A DNA stretch of 22,360 nucleotides. It comes from a virus. The stretch is taken from IMG/VR virus record IMGVR_UViG_3300031673_000527, positions 1 through 22,360 of that record. One strand, written 5' to 3'. The notes beneath the pieces were generated by a model, which made no database searches, was not told where the DNA came from, and worked only from the letters and a program-made list of their open reading frames with translations. Shown in pieces: positions 1 to 7,390 of this stretch; the first letter of the stretch is position 1, and each line of letters opens with the position of its first letter. The position numbers were made by a program, and so were the translations under genes.

Positions 1-73
1 ACACCTCCTTCATAAAAAAAAGTATCAGTTTCTTGCCTTGCCTGTACTCCCTTTAGTTAGTGAGGTGAAATAA

Positions 74-664
74 ATGAAAGGCAAATTTGGAATGTCCGGT
101 AAATTAAAAATAAAAAAAATAAAACCCAAAAAGGAAGGGATGACAAAAATGTTACTAAATAAAATTAGACCTTTTGCACAGAAGTTTGGTTTAATGTTAC
201 CCGAAAAATCTGTGGTAGAGATGTATGGTTCTCTGGCTATAAAGAAAATAGATATTGATGGCGATATAGAAGATTTTGGAATAGTAAGTAGAAAAAAGGT
301 TACTACTGTATTTGTAAATAATCTTGTAACGCACATGCAGACTACTGGTGGCGAGGCTATCTTTAAGTGGCACGGATCAGGTGAAACAACTGGTGCAGAA
401 AATATTACTGATGAACAATTAGGTGCTGGCAGTACTGCTTTTGGTAGAGACGAAGGTACATCTTCAGGTATTGCAAATGTCTATACTTCTATTGCGACTC
501 ATACCTATGAGACCGCTGCAGTAATAACAGAACATGGAATATTCTCAAGTTCAAGTTCTGGTGCAGGCGTTCTATTGGATCGTAGTGTATTTGGTGCAAT
601 TACCTGTTCGTCAGGTGATTCAATACAATTCACTTACGCGCTCACAGCATCAGCAGAAGCATAA
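74..664 (+). CDS. phage virion-associated protein, beta-rich C-terminal domain
   Basis: The ATG at 74 follows GAGGTG at 62-67, a good ribosome binding site. The 196-aa product has a basic N-terminus (about residues 1-35) and a beta-rich Gly/Thr/Ser C-terminal domain containing FKWHGSGETTGAENITDEQL, an ITEHGIFSSSS stretch and a final GDSIQFTYALTASAEA. From memory, this pattern (short sample-like motif, AITEHG, LMDRTVF, DGDSIQFTYEL) recurs in uncharacterised structural proteins of many tailed phages, usually near the head genes. No enzymatic motif is visible. It lies upstream of the neck genes, so a head decoration or minor virion role is likely but inferred. The family is recognised; the function is not. 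Confidence 0.75.
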   Translation: MKGKFGMSGKLKIKKIKPKKEGMTKMLLNKIRPFAQKFGLMLPEKSVVEMYGSLAIKKIDIDGDIEDFGIVSRKKVTTVFVNNLVTHMQTTGGEAIFKWHGSGETTGAENITDEQLGAGSTAFGRDEGTSSGIANVYTSIATHTYETAAVITEHGIFSSSSSGAGVLLDRSVFGAITCSSGDSIQFTYALTASAEA

Positions 665-691
665 AATTAAATAACGAATAAGGGGTAATTG

Positions 692-1132
692 ATGGCAACA
701 AAATCATTAAATGTTGTAACTCTATCTGCTCCAAGCGGGAATATTAGTAAAGCAATTAATGAAACATTTATTATGTCCCAAAGTTATACCCTTACTGGAA
801 GTGGTGGTGCTCCTACTGTAAATTTAACTTGGCAATCTGATGGAGTAGATATACCAACTGCTGGAACTACTGGTCTTGTTGCTGATTCTGGTGCTCAAAG
901 TAAGGCAACTGCTGGAACTACTTATTCAAGAACTATCACTTGTAAATCCGTGGGAGCTTATGTAATAAGAGCAAAGGCAGTTGATACTACTAATACTATT
1001 ACTAAATATTCGAGCAATACTCCGATGGTAACAATAACAGGACTTCCACAATTATATTATCAAGATGTTTCGGGGGATATTGCTTTTAAAGGAAATGTAA
1101 CACGGGGATTCTTTATAAAAGTAGGATGTTAA
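692..1132 (+). CDS. Ig-like virion surface protein
   Basis: The ATG at 692 is preferred over the in-frame TTG at 689 because AGGGG at 681-685 is then about 6 bases upstream. The 146-aa product is Thr/Ser/Gly-rich and reads as an Ig-like beta sandwich: alternating hydrophobic strands, an internal VNLTWQSDGVDI stretch and a terminal VITRAKAV-like strand. Its last 25 residues (YYQDVSGDIAFKGNV) resemble one copy of the 18-residue repeat that fills the C-terminal half of the next gene. There is no signal peptide or catalytic motif. It sits between a virion protein and a LamG/repeat protein, so it is probably a decoration or fibre component. Function is inferred from fold and position only. Confidence 0.65.
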   Translation: MATKSLNVVTLSAPSGNISKAINETFIMSQSYTLTGSGGAPTVNLTWQSDGVDIPTAGTTGLVADSGAQSKATAGTTYSRTITCKSVGAYVIRAKAVDTTNTITKYSSNTPMVTITGLPQLYYQDVSGDIAFKGNVTRGFFIKVGC

Positions 1133-1150
1133 TGATGAAGGAGATAAGAA

Positions 1151-4100
1151 ATGGCTTGGCTTGCTGGCTGGAAAAAACGAATAGAGCTTGCTATTAATGA
1201 TTATGCTGGTGATATCGGCGGGGAAGTTACTTGGTTTCCTGCAACCATACACCTAAAAGATGCAAACGGAGATAGCACTAAAGTCTTTTTAGAAGTTGGA
1301 GCTAATTATAAAAAGATAGCTATTACTAAAGCTGATGGTGAAACCGAGTTATATGGAGAAGTAGAAGCGTGGAATTATAATGCGGAAACTCCTGCCAACA
1401 GTACTGCTGTAATCCACACAAGTGCAGATGGTTGGGTTATCGATAGTAATACAAAAGTTTATGTCTATTACGACAAAGACCACGCAGATAATACGGATTA
1501 TATAGGTTCTATTGGTAATGCAATAGATGTAGGAAGTGGGGCATCTGATGAACTTAATGCTGTAATTGGAAATCTTACTTATATTGCTTTGGCTAATCCT
1601 GCTAATCTTACAGGTAAAATTACAAATATTGCTATTAATGTACATATAGCTCTGGCATCAGCTAAAGTGGCTACATTTTATGTTTCTGGGGGAAAGTATA
1701 CTGCTCGTTCTGCAAGTGGGGATTTGGGTATCATTGCAGTAGGTCTTCAAAATTTTGCTGTTGACCTTGATGTGGTTGCGGGTGACTTCATTGGAATATA
1801 CTTTACTGATGGTGGTGATGCTATCCATGCTAAAACCAGTGGTGGAAGTGGAGTTGCTTATTTAGCAGGCGACCAGACTGCGTGTAAAGATGCAACTTTT
1901 AGTTTATATGCTAATTATGCCATTAGTTTATACGGGACAGGGGGAATAATAACAGCAGGGACTAATGTTTGGGATGATTATTTTAAGATGGTTCAACACA
2001 TGGTTGACGCAACGACTTCAACGATAAAAGATTCTACTTCTAATAACAATGATGGAACGAAAAAAGGTGCGGGAGAACCTGCAAGTGCAACGGGTAAAGT
2101 CGGGTTAGGACAGAATTTTGATGGAAGTAATGATTATATAAATTTAGGGATAGGTTCTTACATTCCAGCAATTGGGACAATGGAACTTGTGGTAAAACCA
2201 GATTTTAACCATACTGACAATTTGGGTCATTACTTTTTTAATACAAACCAACCGCCTTACTATTTCGGCTTACTTAAATATTCAGATAATAATATTTATG
2301 CAGGTTGGTACACAAATTCAGAATATCGAGTTGTAATTACTTCTGCTAACTATACTCTAACTGCTGGTACTTATTATTACATAACTTTGACTTGGGATGA
2401 TACTGCTAATGAAACCAAATTATATTTTAATACTGTTCAACAAGGTTCAACAGTTACAACTTTAGCGACTTATACTCCTACGACATCATTTTTATTGGGA
2501 ATAGATATGAACTTGTCTGGTCAGCCATTTGATGGCATTGAGGATGAGGTTCGTCTTTCAAATGTTGTCCGCACTGCTGCTTGGGAAAAAGCAGCCTATA
2601 ATAGTCTGTTTGATACTTTGTTTACTTATGGGGATGAGGAAGTAGGGGTAATTGCTCAATCGCTTGCGGGGATTCTAACCGTTAGCGGAATAATAACTAA
2701 TAAAACAAATAAAAATTTAACGGGTATTCTAACTTCTACTGGTGATATAACAAATTCAATTACAAAATTATTATCAGGTGTAATTACCTTTGCGGGAGAT
2801 TTAGCTGCTGAACTTGTTGCCGAATTTGAAACCTTTTATAAATCAATTGCAGGGACATTAAATTTAACTGGGGAAATATCTAAAAAAATATATCGTAATC
2901 TTGCCGGTATTTTAACTTTTGGGGCTATTGCAGAAGGGGTAGCACAATTTTATCAAACAATAACAGGTTCTTTGATTTTAACAGGTTCGGTAGTCAAAAA
3001 TACTTATAAATCATTATCAGGCGCAGTTGAATTTACCGGAATAATATCAAGAATATTAGGAAAATTATTAGTGGGTATAATTGATTTTAGTGGGAATATA
3101 GTCAAAAATATATCACATAATTTGGCGGGTACGATTGAATTTATAGGTAAACTAATCAATAAAATATCTCTATCGTTAACGGGGGTATTTGACTTTACAG
3201 GATCTATAATCAAATCAATATATAAAAATATCGAGGGGGTATTTAATCTTAGTGGCAGACTAAATAATTTAATTAAATTAACATTATCAGGAGCATTTAA
3301 TTTATCGGGAATAACGATTAAGTCAATTAATAAAGTATTAACCGGTACGATTGGTTTTACCGGTACATTGATTAAAAAGATATCAATATCGCTATCGGGA
3401 ATATTAGATTCTATCGGTGCGGTAAATACAATTCTTATCAAAATATTTTACCAAAATATAACCGGAATATTAAACTTTACAGGGGATATTTTGAAAAAGA
3501 CTTCTGTTTCGGTTGCGGGTACGTTTAATTTTATAGGTTCATTAACTTTAAGAATATCAATAATGTTATCAGGCGTTTTGAATTTTATCGGTTCAGTAAT
3601 TACGGGACTTGCCAATTTTTATTACCAAAGTGTAACTGGAATTTTAGATTTTACAGGAAGTATTGTTAAAAAGACTTCCATATCGTTATCAGGAGTATTT
3701 AATTTTACAGGAATAATAACAAAACTAATCGATAAATTATTAACTGGGATTATTGAATTAAGCGGGATAATTAGCCGATTGACCAATAAATTAGTTTCTG
3801 GAATCGTAACTTTTACCGGAAATATAATCGGATCGATTATATATGCAATATCGCTTACGGGAATTGTTAGTTTTACCGGCGAGACAAGTAGAGTAATCGG
3901 AAAATTATTAGAAGGAACGATTACTTTTGCCGGAAGCATATTAAAAAGAATAAGTACCGTCCTTAGGGGAATTTTAGATTTTGTTGGTTCTGTAATTATC
4001 AGAATTGGATTTATCTTTACAAGGGCAACTTTATCAATTGAATCTACGGATACGGTTTTAAGTATAATAAATAATTTTTCAAGTTTATCAGTAAAGAATA

Positions 4101-4183
4101 CAGATACAGAAATTAGCATAATTAACGATTATTCGGATATATCAATAAAAGATACTGATACGGAAATAAGTATCAGTAATTAA
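1151..4183 (+). CDS. large DUF2341/LamG-like fibre protein with 18-residue repeats
   Basis: The ATG at 1151 follows AAGGAGATAAG at 1139-1149. The 1010-aa product opens with MAWLAGWKKRIELAI and a DUF2341-like segment (about 1-118). An extra beta-rich insert follows (about 119-268), then a concanavalin/LamG-like domain (about 273-495) with VWDDYFKMVQHM, DSTSNNNDGT and NFDGSNDYINLG. Residues 504-959 are 24 copies of an 18-residue motif of the form xLxGxLxFxGxIxKxIxK. Residues 961-1010 are 2.8 copies of a different 18-residue unit centred on TDT. DUF2341 plus LamG is a known pairing in adhesive surface proteins. The repeat block most likely forms an extended beta stalk. Its place upstream of the head-tail connector, not with the tail-tip genes, suggests a head fibre; that is inference. 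Confidence 0.75.
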   Translation: MAWLAGWKKRIELAINDYAGDIGGEVTWFPATIHLKDANGDSTKVFLEVGANYKKIAITKADGETELYGEVEAWNYNAETPANSTAVIHTSADGWVIDSNTKVYVYYDKDHADNTDYIGSIGNAIDVGSGASDELNAVIGNLTYIALANPANLTGKITNIAINVHIALASAKVATFYVSGGKYTARSASGDLGIIAVGLQNFAVDLDVVAGDFIGIYFTDGGDAIHAKTSGGSGVAYLAGDQTACKDATFSLYANYAISLYGTGGIITAGTNVWDDYFKMVQHMVDATTSTIKDSTSNNNDGTKKGAGEPASATGKVGLGQNFDGSNDYINLGIGSYIPAIGTMELVVKPDFNHTDNLGHYFFNTNQPPYYFGLLKYSDNNIYAGWYTNSEYRVVITSANYTLTAGTYYYITLTWDDTANETKLYFNTVQQGSTVTTLATYTPTTSFLLGIDMNLSGQPFDGIEDEVRLSNVVRTAAWEKAAYNSLFDTLFTYGDEEVGVIAQSLAGILTVSGIITNKTNKNLTGILTSTGDITNSITKLLSGVITFAGDLAAELVAEFETFYKSIAGTLNLTGEISKKIYRNLAGILTFGAIAEGVAQFYQTITGSLILTGSVVKNTYKSLSGAVEFTGIISRILGKLLVGIIDFSGNIVKNISHNLAGTIEFIGKLINKISLSLTGVFDFTGSIIKSIYKNIEGVFNLSGRLNNLIKLTLSGAFNLSGITIKSINKVLTGTIGFTGTLIKKISISLSGILDSIGAVNTILIKIFYQNITGILNFTGDILKKTSVSVAGTFNFIGSLTLRISIMLSGVLNFIGSVITGLANFYYQSVTGILDFTGSIVKKTSISLSGVFNFTGIITKLIDKLLTGIIELSGIISRLTNKLVSGIVTFTGNIIGSIIYAISLTGIVSFTGETSRVIGKLLEGTITFAGSILKRISTVLRGILDFVGSVIIRIGFIFTRATLSIESTDTVLSIINNFSSLSVKNTDTEISIINDYSDISIKDTDTEISISN
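2660..4027 (+). repeat. 24 tandem 18-residue protein repeats (54-base coding unit)
   Basis: Counted directly from the translation, residues 504-959 divide into 24 units, nearly all of exactly 18 residues. Examples are SLAGILTVSGIITNKTNK, SLTGVFDFTGSIIKSIYK and SVTGILDFTGSIVKKTSI. Gly at position 4 is nearly invariant, Gly at position 10 is common, and hydrophobics alternate between them, which predicts beta strands. Units 3, 5, 14 and 17 are longer (25, 20, 22 and 22 residues) and end in an aromatic-rich FY(K/Q) or YYQ segment. Units 21 and 22 are 19 residues. DNA identity between units is low, so this is an old, diverged protein repeat, not a recent DNA satellite. Confidence 0.85.
4031..4180 (+). 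repeat. C-terminal 18-residue TDT repeats (2.8 copies)
   Basis: Residues 961-1010 of the large fibre protein read as three consecutive units: LSIESTDTVLSIINNFSS, LSVKNTDTEISIINDYSD and a truncated ISIKDTDTEISISN. The spacing (18 residues) equals that of the preceding repeat block, but the motif is different and acidic, where the main block is basic and Gly-rich. It forms the extreme C-terminus and may be a capping or trimerisation element; that role is inference. Confidence 0.8.
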
Positions 4184-4195
4184 GGGGGAATGGGT

Positions 4196-4489
4196 ATGGC
4201 AGATTATAATATCGGAGATACGATAAGGCTTAAAGCTACTATAAAGGATTTTGATGATAAGGAAATAGCACCTGATTCAATTACTGTTTCGGTATATAAA
4301 TTAGATGGGGCTGCACTTCTTACAAGCACAGGCGGGATACCAACTTGTACCAGTGGAACTACTGCACAATATTATCAAGATTGGACAATTTCGACAGGGT
4401 TATCAGAAGCGACAAAATTAATAATGCTTTGGGAATGGACGGGACCACATAAGGCAAAAAAGACTTTTAATGTTATTCCAATAACATAA
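4196..4489 (+). CDS. small beta-rich virion protein, Ig-like/BppU-N-like
   Basis: The ATG at 4196 is preferred to the in-frame ATG at 4190. With 4196 the GGGGG at 4184-4188 lies 7 bases upstream; with 4190 it would almost touch the start. The 97-aa product begins MADYNIGDTIRLKATIKDF and continues as a beta sandwich, with acidic loops and a closing TKLIMLWEWTGPHKAKKTF. Such short proteins with an N-terminal GDTIRLKATIKD motif are common next to head-tail connector genes in phage late operons, and some resemble the N-terminal domain of baseplate upper proteins. No catalytic residue is evident. The exact role is unknown; a neck or decoration protein fits its place immediately upstream of the connector. 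Confidence 0.6.
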   Translation: MADYNIGDTIRLKATIKDFDDKEIAPDSITVSVYKLDGAALLTSTGGIPTCTSGTTAQYYQDWTISTGLSEATKLIMLWEWTGPHKAKKTFNVIPIT

Positions 4490-4502
4490 AGGAGTAATTA
4501 AG

Positions 4503-5315
4503 ATGTTAGTAGATATAGAAAAAGTAATAGACTTTTGCGGGGTAGACAGTGATGAAGATTCGGCAATAGTTACCGATATTCATAAGTCAGTAGAAAAATG
4601 GATTGATAATTATTGCAACAAGACCCTTCTGACTACTGCTCATGCAGAATATTATGATGGCAACGGTAATCAGTTCTTACAGTTAGACCATTATCCCATT
4701 ACTGGACTGACCAGAATAGCAGTAGGTAGAAGGACAGCAATCAGGGTGCAGAATACTGGTGATTGTGCTTCGGCAACGGTTAGTGTAACTGCAACGGGAA
4801 TAATTTTAACGAAAGACGGAACATCTTCGACATCTTCGGCATTAACTTTTGCAACCTCTACAGGTATGAGTACTTTGGTAAGTGCAATTACAGGTGATGG
4901 TTGGTTTGCGGTATTAAATAATTCTGAATATAGTAATTACAATTCAAGTGAATTAGTACAGATGTTCGGCAAAAGTGCCATTAAGGATAACTGGGTTTAC
5001 CTCGATATGCCAGAAGAGGCACTGAATGATTTTGAGGTTTATCCTAATCGAGGGGAAATATACCGATGTTCGGGCTGGGATGAGGGGCATAACAATGTCT
5101 ATGTGGAGTACGTTGCGGGATATGCAACTACTCCAGCAGATTTGGAATTGGCTGTTGAGATGTTTGTTAAATATATTTACCAAAAACGAGATGAAGATAC
5201 CTTTGGAATTAAGGCTTATAGTTTAGGCGATATCAGTACTACCTTTGAAAATGGCGGGGATGTTCCTAACGAGATTAAACTTATCTTAAATAAATATAGG
5301 AGAATATTAATATGA
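4503..5315 (+). CDS. gp6-like head-tail connector protein
   Basis: The ATG at 4503 follows AAAGGAG at 4488-4494. The N-terminus is helical (LVDIEKVIDFCGVDSDEDSA, then KSVEKWIDNYCNKTL). The C-terminus, YVEYVAGYATTPADLELAVE followed by VKYIYQKRDEDTFG and ISTTFENGGDVPNEIKLILN, is typical of the phage gp6-like/HK97 adaptor family, whose rings sit under the portal. At 270 aa it is much longer than a simple adaptor. The extra part is a beta-rich insert (about residues 80-180, containing ATVSVTATGIIL and a Thr/Ser-rich strand) that splits the helical core. It overlaps the next gene by four bases (ATGA at 5312), implying translational coupling. Assignment is from family pattern and gene order. Confidence 0.82.
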   Translation: MLVDIEKVIDFCGVDSDEDSAIVTDIHKSVEKWIDNYCNKTLLTTAHAEYYDGNGNQFLQLDHYPITGLTRIAVGRRTAIRVQNTGDCASATVSVTATGIILTKDGTSSTSSALTFATSTGMSTLVSAITGDGWFAVLNNSEYSNYNSSELVQMFGKSAIKDNWVYLDMPEEALNDFEVYPNRGEIYRCSGWDEGHNNVYVEYVAGYATTPADLELAVEMFVKYIYQKRDEDTFGIKAYSLGDISTTFENGGDVPNEIKLILNKYRRILI

Positions 5316-5632
5316 GGGGGAAAAAGAAAACTTTAACTCTTGAGAGAAAAACTTTAGAAGATGATGGCATGGGTGGAAGAAAGGAAACTTGGGCTGATGT
5401 GGTTAATGTGAAAGGGGTATTGTGTACCATTGATGGCGATGAACGTTTGGCGGCGGATAAGCTGACCGTGATTAGTACACACCACTTTTATATTGACTTT
5501 TTACATGGCGAAACAATTACCGAAGTAGACAGGTTTTCTATGGGAACGAGAATATTTAAAGTTGTGTACATAAATAATCTCGGTGCAAATACTGACAGGA
5601 AATTAAAAATTACCTTAAAGGAAGAAGTCTAA
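5312..5632 (+). CDS. head-tail joining / head closure protein
   Basis: This 106-aa beta-rich protein overlaps the connector gene by ATGA. It has the layout of the phage head-tail joining family (SPP1 gp16-like): an N-terminal strand with LTLERKTLEDDGMGGRKETW, then a WADV strand followed by a loop, and VISTHHFYIDF, RFSMGTRIFKVVYI and LKITLKEEV strands. The G(M)GG-x-x-x-TW turn after a charged strand is characteristic. Such proteins form the stopper below the adaptor and connect it to the tail. The stop codon overlaps the next start (TAATG at 5630-5634). The call rests on motif and on its place between gp6-like and gp10-like genes. Confidence 0.82.
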   Translation: MRGKKKTLTLERKTLEDDGMGGRKETWADVVNVKGVLCTIDGDERLAADKLTVISTHHFYIDFLHGETITEVDRFSMGTRIFKVVYINNLGANTDRKLKITLKEEV

Positions 5633-6045
5633 TGGCGATAGCAATAAAATGGTATGACAAAGAATTGAAAAAGATGGTATTAGATACGGCCACGCAGGCA
5701 ATAGCTAAGGGCTGTTTTTTGGTAGAGGGAGATGCCAAAAAGTTATGTCCAATAGTAACCACAAGATTAAGAGGCTCTATATCAAGCAACTGGTATGGTA
5801 GCGGAATGGCAAGGGGAAAGACAGGTGGAGTAGCAAAAGCTGATGATGGTATTGGACAACCTGAAAAAGAATTGACTGGCGTAGTAGGCACGAATGTTGA
5901 ATATGCAAGGCGTGTTGAAATGGGGTTCGTCGGAGCGGATGCACTGGGACGTATTTATAATCAAAGTCCTAAACCTTATTTGCGCCCAGCGTTAGAAAAA
6001 AATAGAAGCAAGATATTAGGGCTATTTAAAAATCTTATTAAATAG
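5632..6045 (+). CDS. HK97 gp10-like tail/neck protein
   Basis: The 137-aa product starts at the ATG overlapping the previous stop. It shows the HK97 gp10 family pattern: an N-terminal helix, then CPIVTTRLRGSISSNWYG, a glycine-rich loop, TNVEYARRVEMGF, and the C-terminal PKPYLRPALEKNRSKI. In the family, the PxxTGxLRxSI, YAxxVExG and PFLxPAL motifs are the signature. These proteins act at head-tail joining or as tail terminators. The loop at about residues 58-82 (GSGMARGKTGGVAKADDGIG) is somewhat long. The run gp6-like, joining protein, gp10-like matches the standard siphovirus neck order. Confidence 0.85.
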   Translation: MAIAIKWYDKELKKMVLDTATQAIAKGCFLVEGDAKKLCPIVTTRLRGSISSNWYGSGMARGKTGGVAKADDGIGQPEKELTGVVGTNVEYARRVEMGFVGADALGRIYNQSPKPYLRPALEKNRSKILGLFKNLIK

Positions 6046-6055
6046 GGGGGATTAA

Positions 6056-6166
6056 ATGTATATCATTTATGAATTACCAGATTACTGGGTTGAGGATAAT
6101 CACAAAATAGAATGTGATTCAACAGCAAATTATGTCATGGATAAAGATTTGAATATAACGATTTAA
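6056..6166 (+). CDS. 36-aa acidic protein, function unknown
   Basis: A short open frame, ATG at 6056, stop TAA at 6164-6166, lies in the small gap between two tail genes. It is preceded by a strong AGGGGGG ribosome binding site at 6044-6050. The peptide begins MYIIYELPDYWVEDNHKIE and is acidic with no membrane segment. The strong binding site, 10-base gaps on either side and correct strand favour a real gene. I recognise no family. Confidence 0.5.
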   Translation: MYIIYELPDYWVEDNHKIECDSTANYVMDKDLNITI

Positions 6167-6175
6167 AGGAGAAAT

Positions 6176-6592
6176 ATGCAAGTATTATTCGAGGGATTAT
6201 ATAAGCAATTTACTGGTAGTACAGGAGTAGGTAGTACGGGAGAAAGTTCTTTATCTGTTATTCTTGGGGGCAGGTTACATCCCATTGAAGCACCACAAGG
6301 AAGTGCATATCCCTATGGGGTATATCACCTTATTAGCGATGTACCTGAATATACTTTTAATGAAACAATAGAGAACGCGATCATACAATTTAACTTATTT
6401 GATGATGATAATAGTGCTAAAGATATCAATACGGCTTTTACCGCACTAACGGATTTATATGATTGGAAGACTATTCCCTTTTTTACGGGATATACTTCGA
6501 TTTATATGCAAAGGGAATTAAGCTATCTATTAAAAGAAAGCGGTGTTTGGAACTATATGATTCAGTATAGATTGGTATTTCAAAAAAATTAA
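6176..6592 (+). CDS. DUF3168-like tail completion/terminator protein
   Basis: The ATG at 6176 follows AAAGGAG at 6167-6171. The 138-aa protein fits the DUF3168/gp17-like tail completion family in length and pattern: an N-terminal helix LFEGLYKQF, the strand-turn PYGVYHLISDVPEYTF, an EN-x-I-I-Q-F-N-L-F-D-D strand, helix AKDINTAFTALTDLYDW, and a C-terminal NYMIQYRLVFQ strand. The family caps the tail tube at the head end. An unusual STG-rich loop (FTGSTGVGSTGESS, about residues 13-26) interrupts the N-terminal region. It directly follows the gp10-like gene, as in many siphoviruses. Confidence 0.75.
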   Translation: MQVLFEGLYKQFTGSTGVGSTGESSLSVILGGRLHPIEAPQGSAYPYGVYHLISDVPEYTFNETIENAIIQFNLFDDDNSAKDINTAFTALTDLYDWKTIPFFTGYTSIYMQRELSYLLKESGVWNYMIQYRLVFQKN

Positions 6593-6601
6593 GGAGGTAA
6601 T

Positions 6602-7372
6602 ATGGAAAAGTTAGAAGAGTTAGAAAAGAGAATAACTGAGTTAGAAAATAAAAAGGAGGTAAAAAAAGAGGAAATAATCATAAATGATAAGGAGGTTAAA
6701 ACAGAAAATAAAGAAGTGAAGGATTTTGTAAAAGGATTAGAAGATATCTACATCTTGGGGCGGGGGCAATCCTTAGGTTATGCTCCGACAACCAAAATAG
6801 AAAATTCGGAAGTCTGGGGCTGTAACAATGTCTATAAAGCAAGAGAAGTGGATAGATTATTCATTATGCACGATATTTATATGGTGCAATATTTACGGGA
6901 AAAAGATTTAATTATAGAACTTAATCAGAAGGATTTTCCTATCTATACTTTAGGTAAATACGATATCTTGAAAAATAACGTGCAGTATCCCATTGAAGAA
7001 ATTTTAAAGGAATTCGGAACATCTTATCTAATCAACAATGCTTCGTACATGCTGGCTCTGGCGATCATACAGAAACCCAAAAATATAAATCTATTTGGGA
7101 TAGATATGTCCTACGGAACGAATAATGAATACATGTATAACGAAAAGGCCTGTGTTGAGTTCTGGATTGGTATGGCAAAAGGCAGGGATATTAATTTTGC
7201 AATTTCGGAAGGGTCAACCCTGATGAAAAGAAGGGGAAGAAGTAATTATTATGGCATGTTAGAAAAATCAGATGGTCTTGCTTTTCGATTAGAACCAGAC
7301 TTTAGCTGGGGTAATAAAACAGGGAAAAGTGCTTTGAAATATAAAATCTTTAAAGTACAACATAAATTATAA
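6602..7372 (+). CDS. DUF115-like Rossmann-fold protein A, with N-terminal coiled coil
   Basis: The ATG at 6602 follows AAGGAGG at 6591-6597. Residues 1-45 are a highly charged Glu/Lys coiled coil. The rest is a Rossmann-like domain: DIYILGRGQSLGYAP (phosphate-binding-like loop), SEVWGCNNVYKAREVDRLF, IMHDI, and near the end NLFGIDMSYG and CVEFWIGMAKGRDINF. This pattern matches a phage family related to DUF115/MptE-like proteins, which in other contexts are linked to glycosyl- or pyrophosphoryl-transfer on surface structures. The reaction here is unknown. The next gene is a clear paralog without the coiled coil. Being inside a structural operon suggests a modification enzyme for virion or host surface, which is inference. 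Confidence 0.65.
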   Translation: MEKLEELEKRITELENKKEVKKEEIIINDKEVKTENKEVKDFVKGLEDIYILGRGQSLGYAPTTKIENSEVWGCNNVYKAREVDRLFIMHDIYMVQYLREKDLIIELNQKDFPIYTLGKYDILKNNVQYPIEEILKEFGTSYLINNASYMLALAIIQKPKNINLFGIDMSYGTNNEYMYNEKACVEFWIGMAKGRDINFAISEGSTLMKRRGRSNYYGMLEKSDGLAFRLEPDFSWGNKTGKSALKYKIFKVQHKL

Positions 7373-7390
7373 GGAGGTTATGAATATTAA

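Noticed and set aside
3004-4119. Long minus-strand open frames opposite the repeat array
   Set aside because: They arise because the repetitive Ile/Leu/Gly codons leave the reverse frames free of stops. They lack ribosome binding sites and give low-complexity products.
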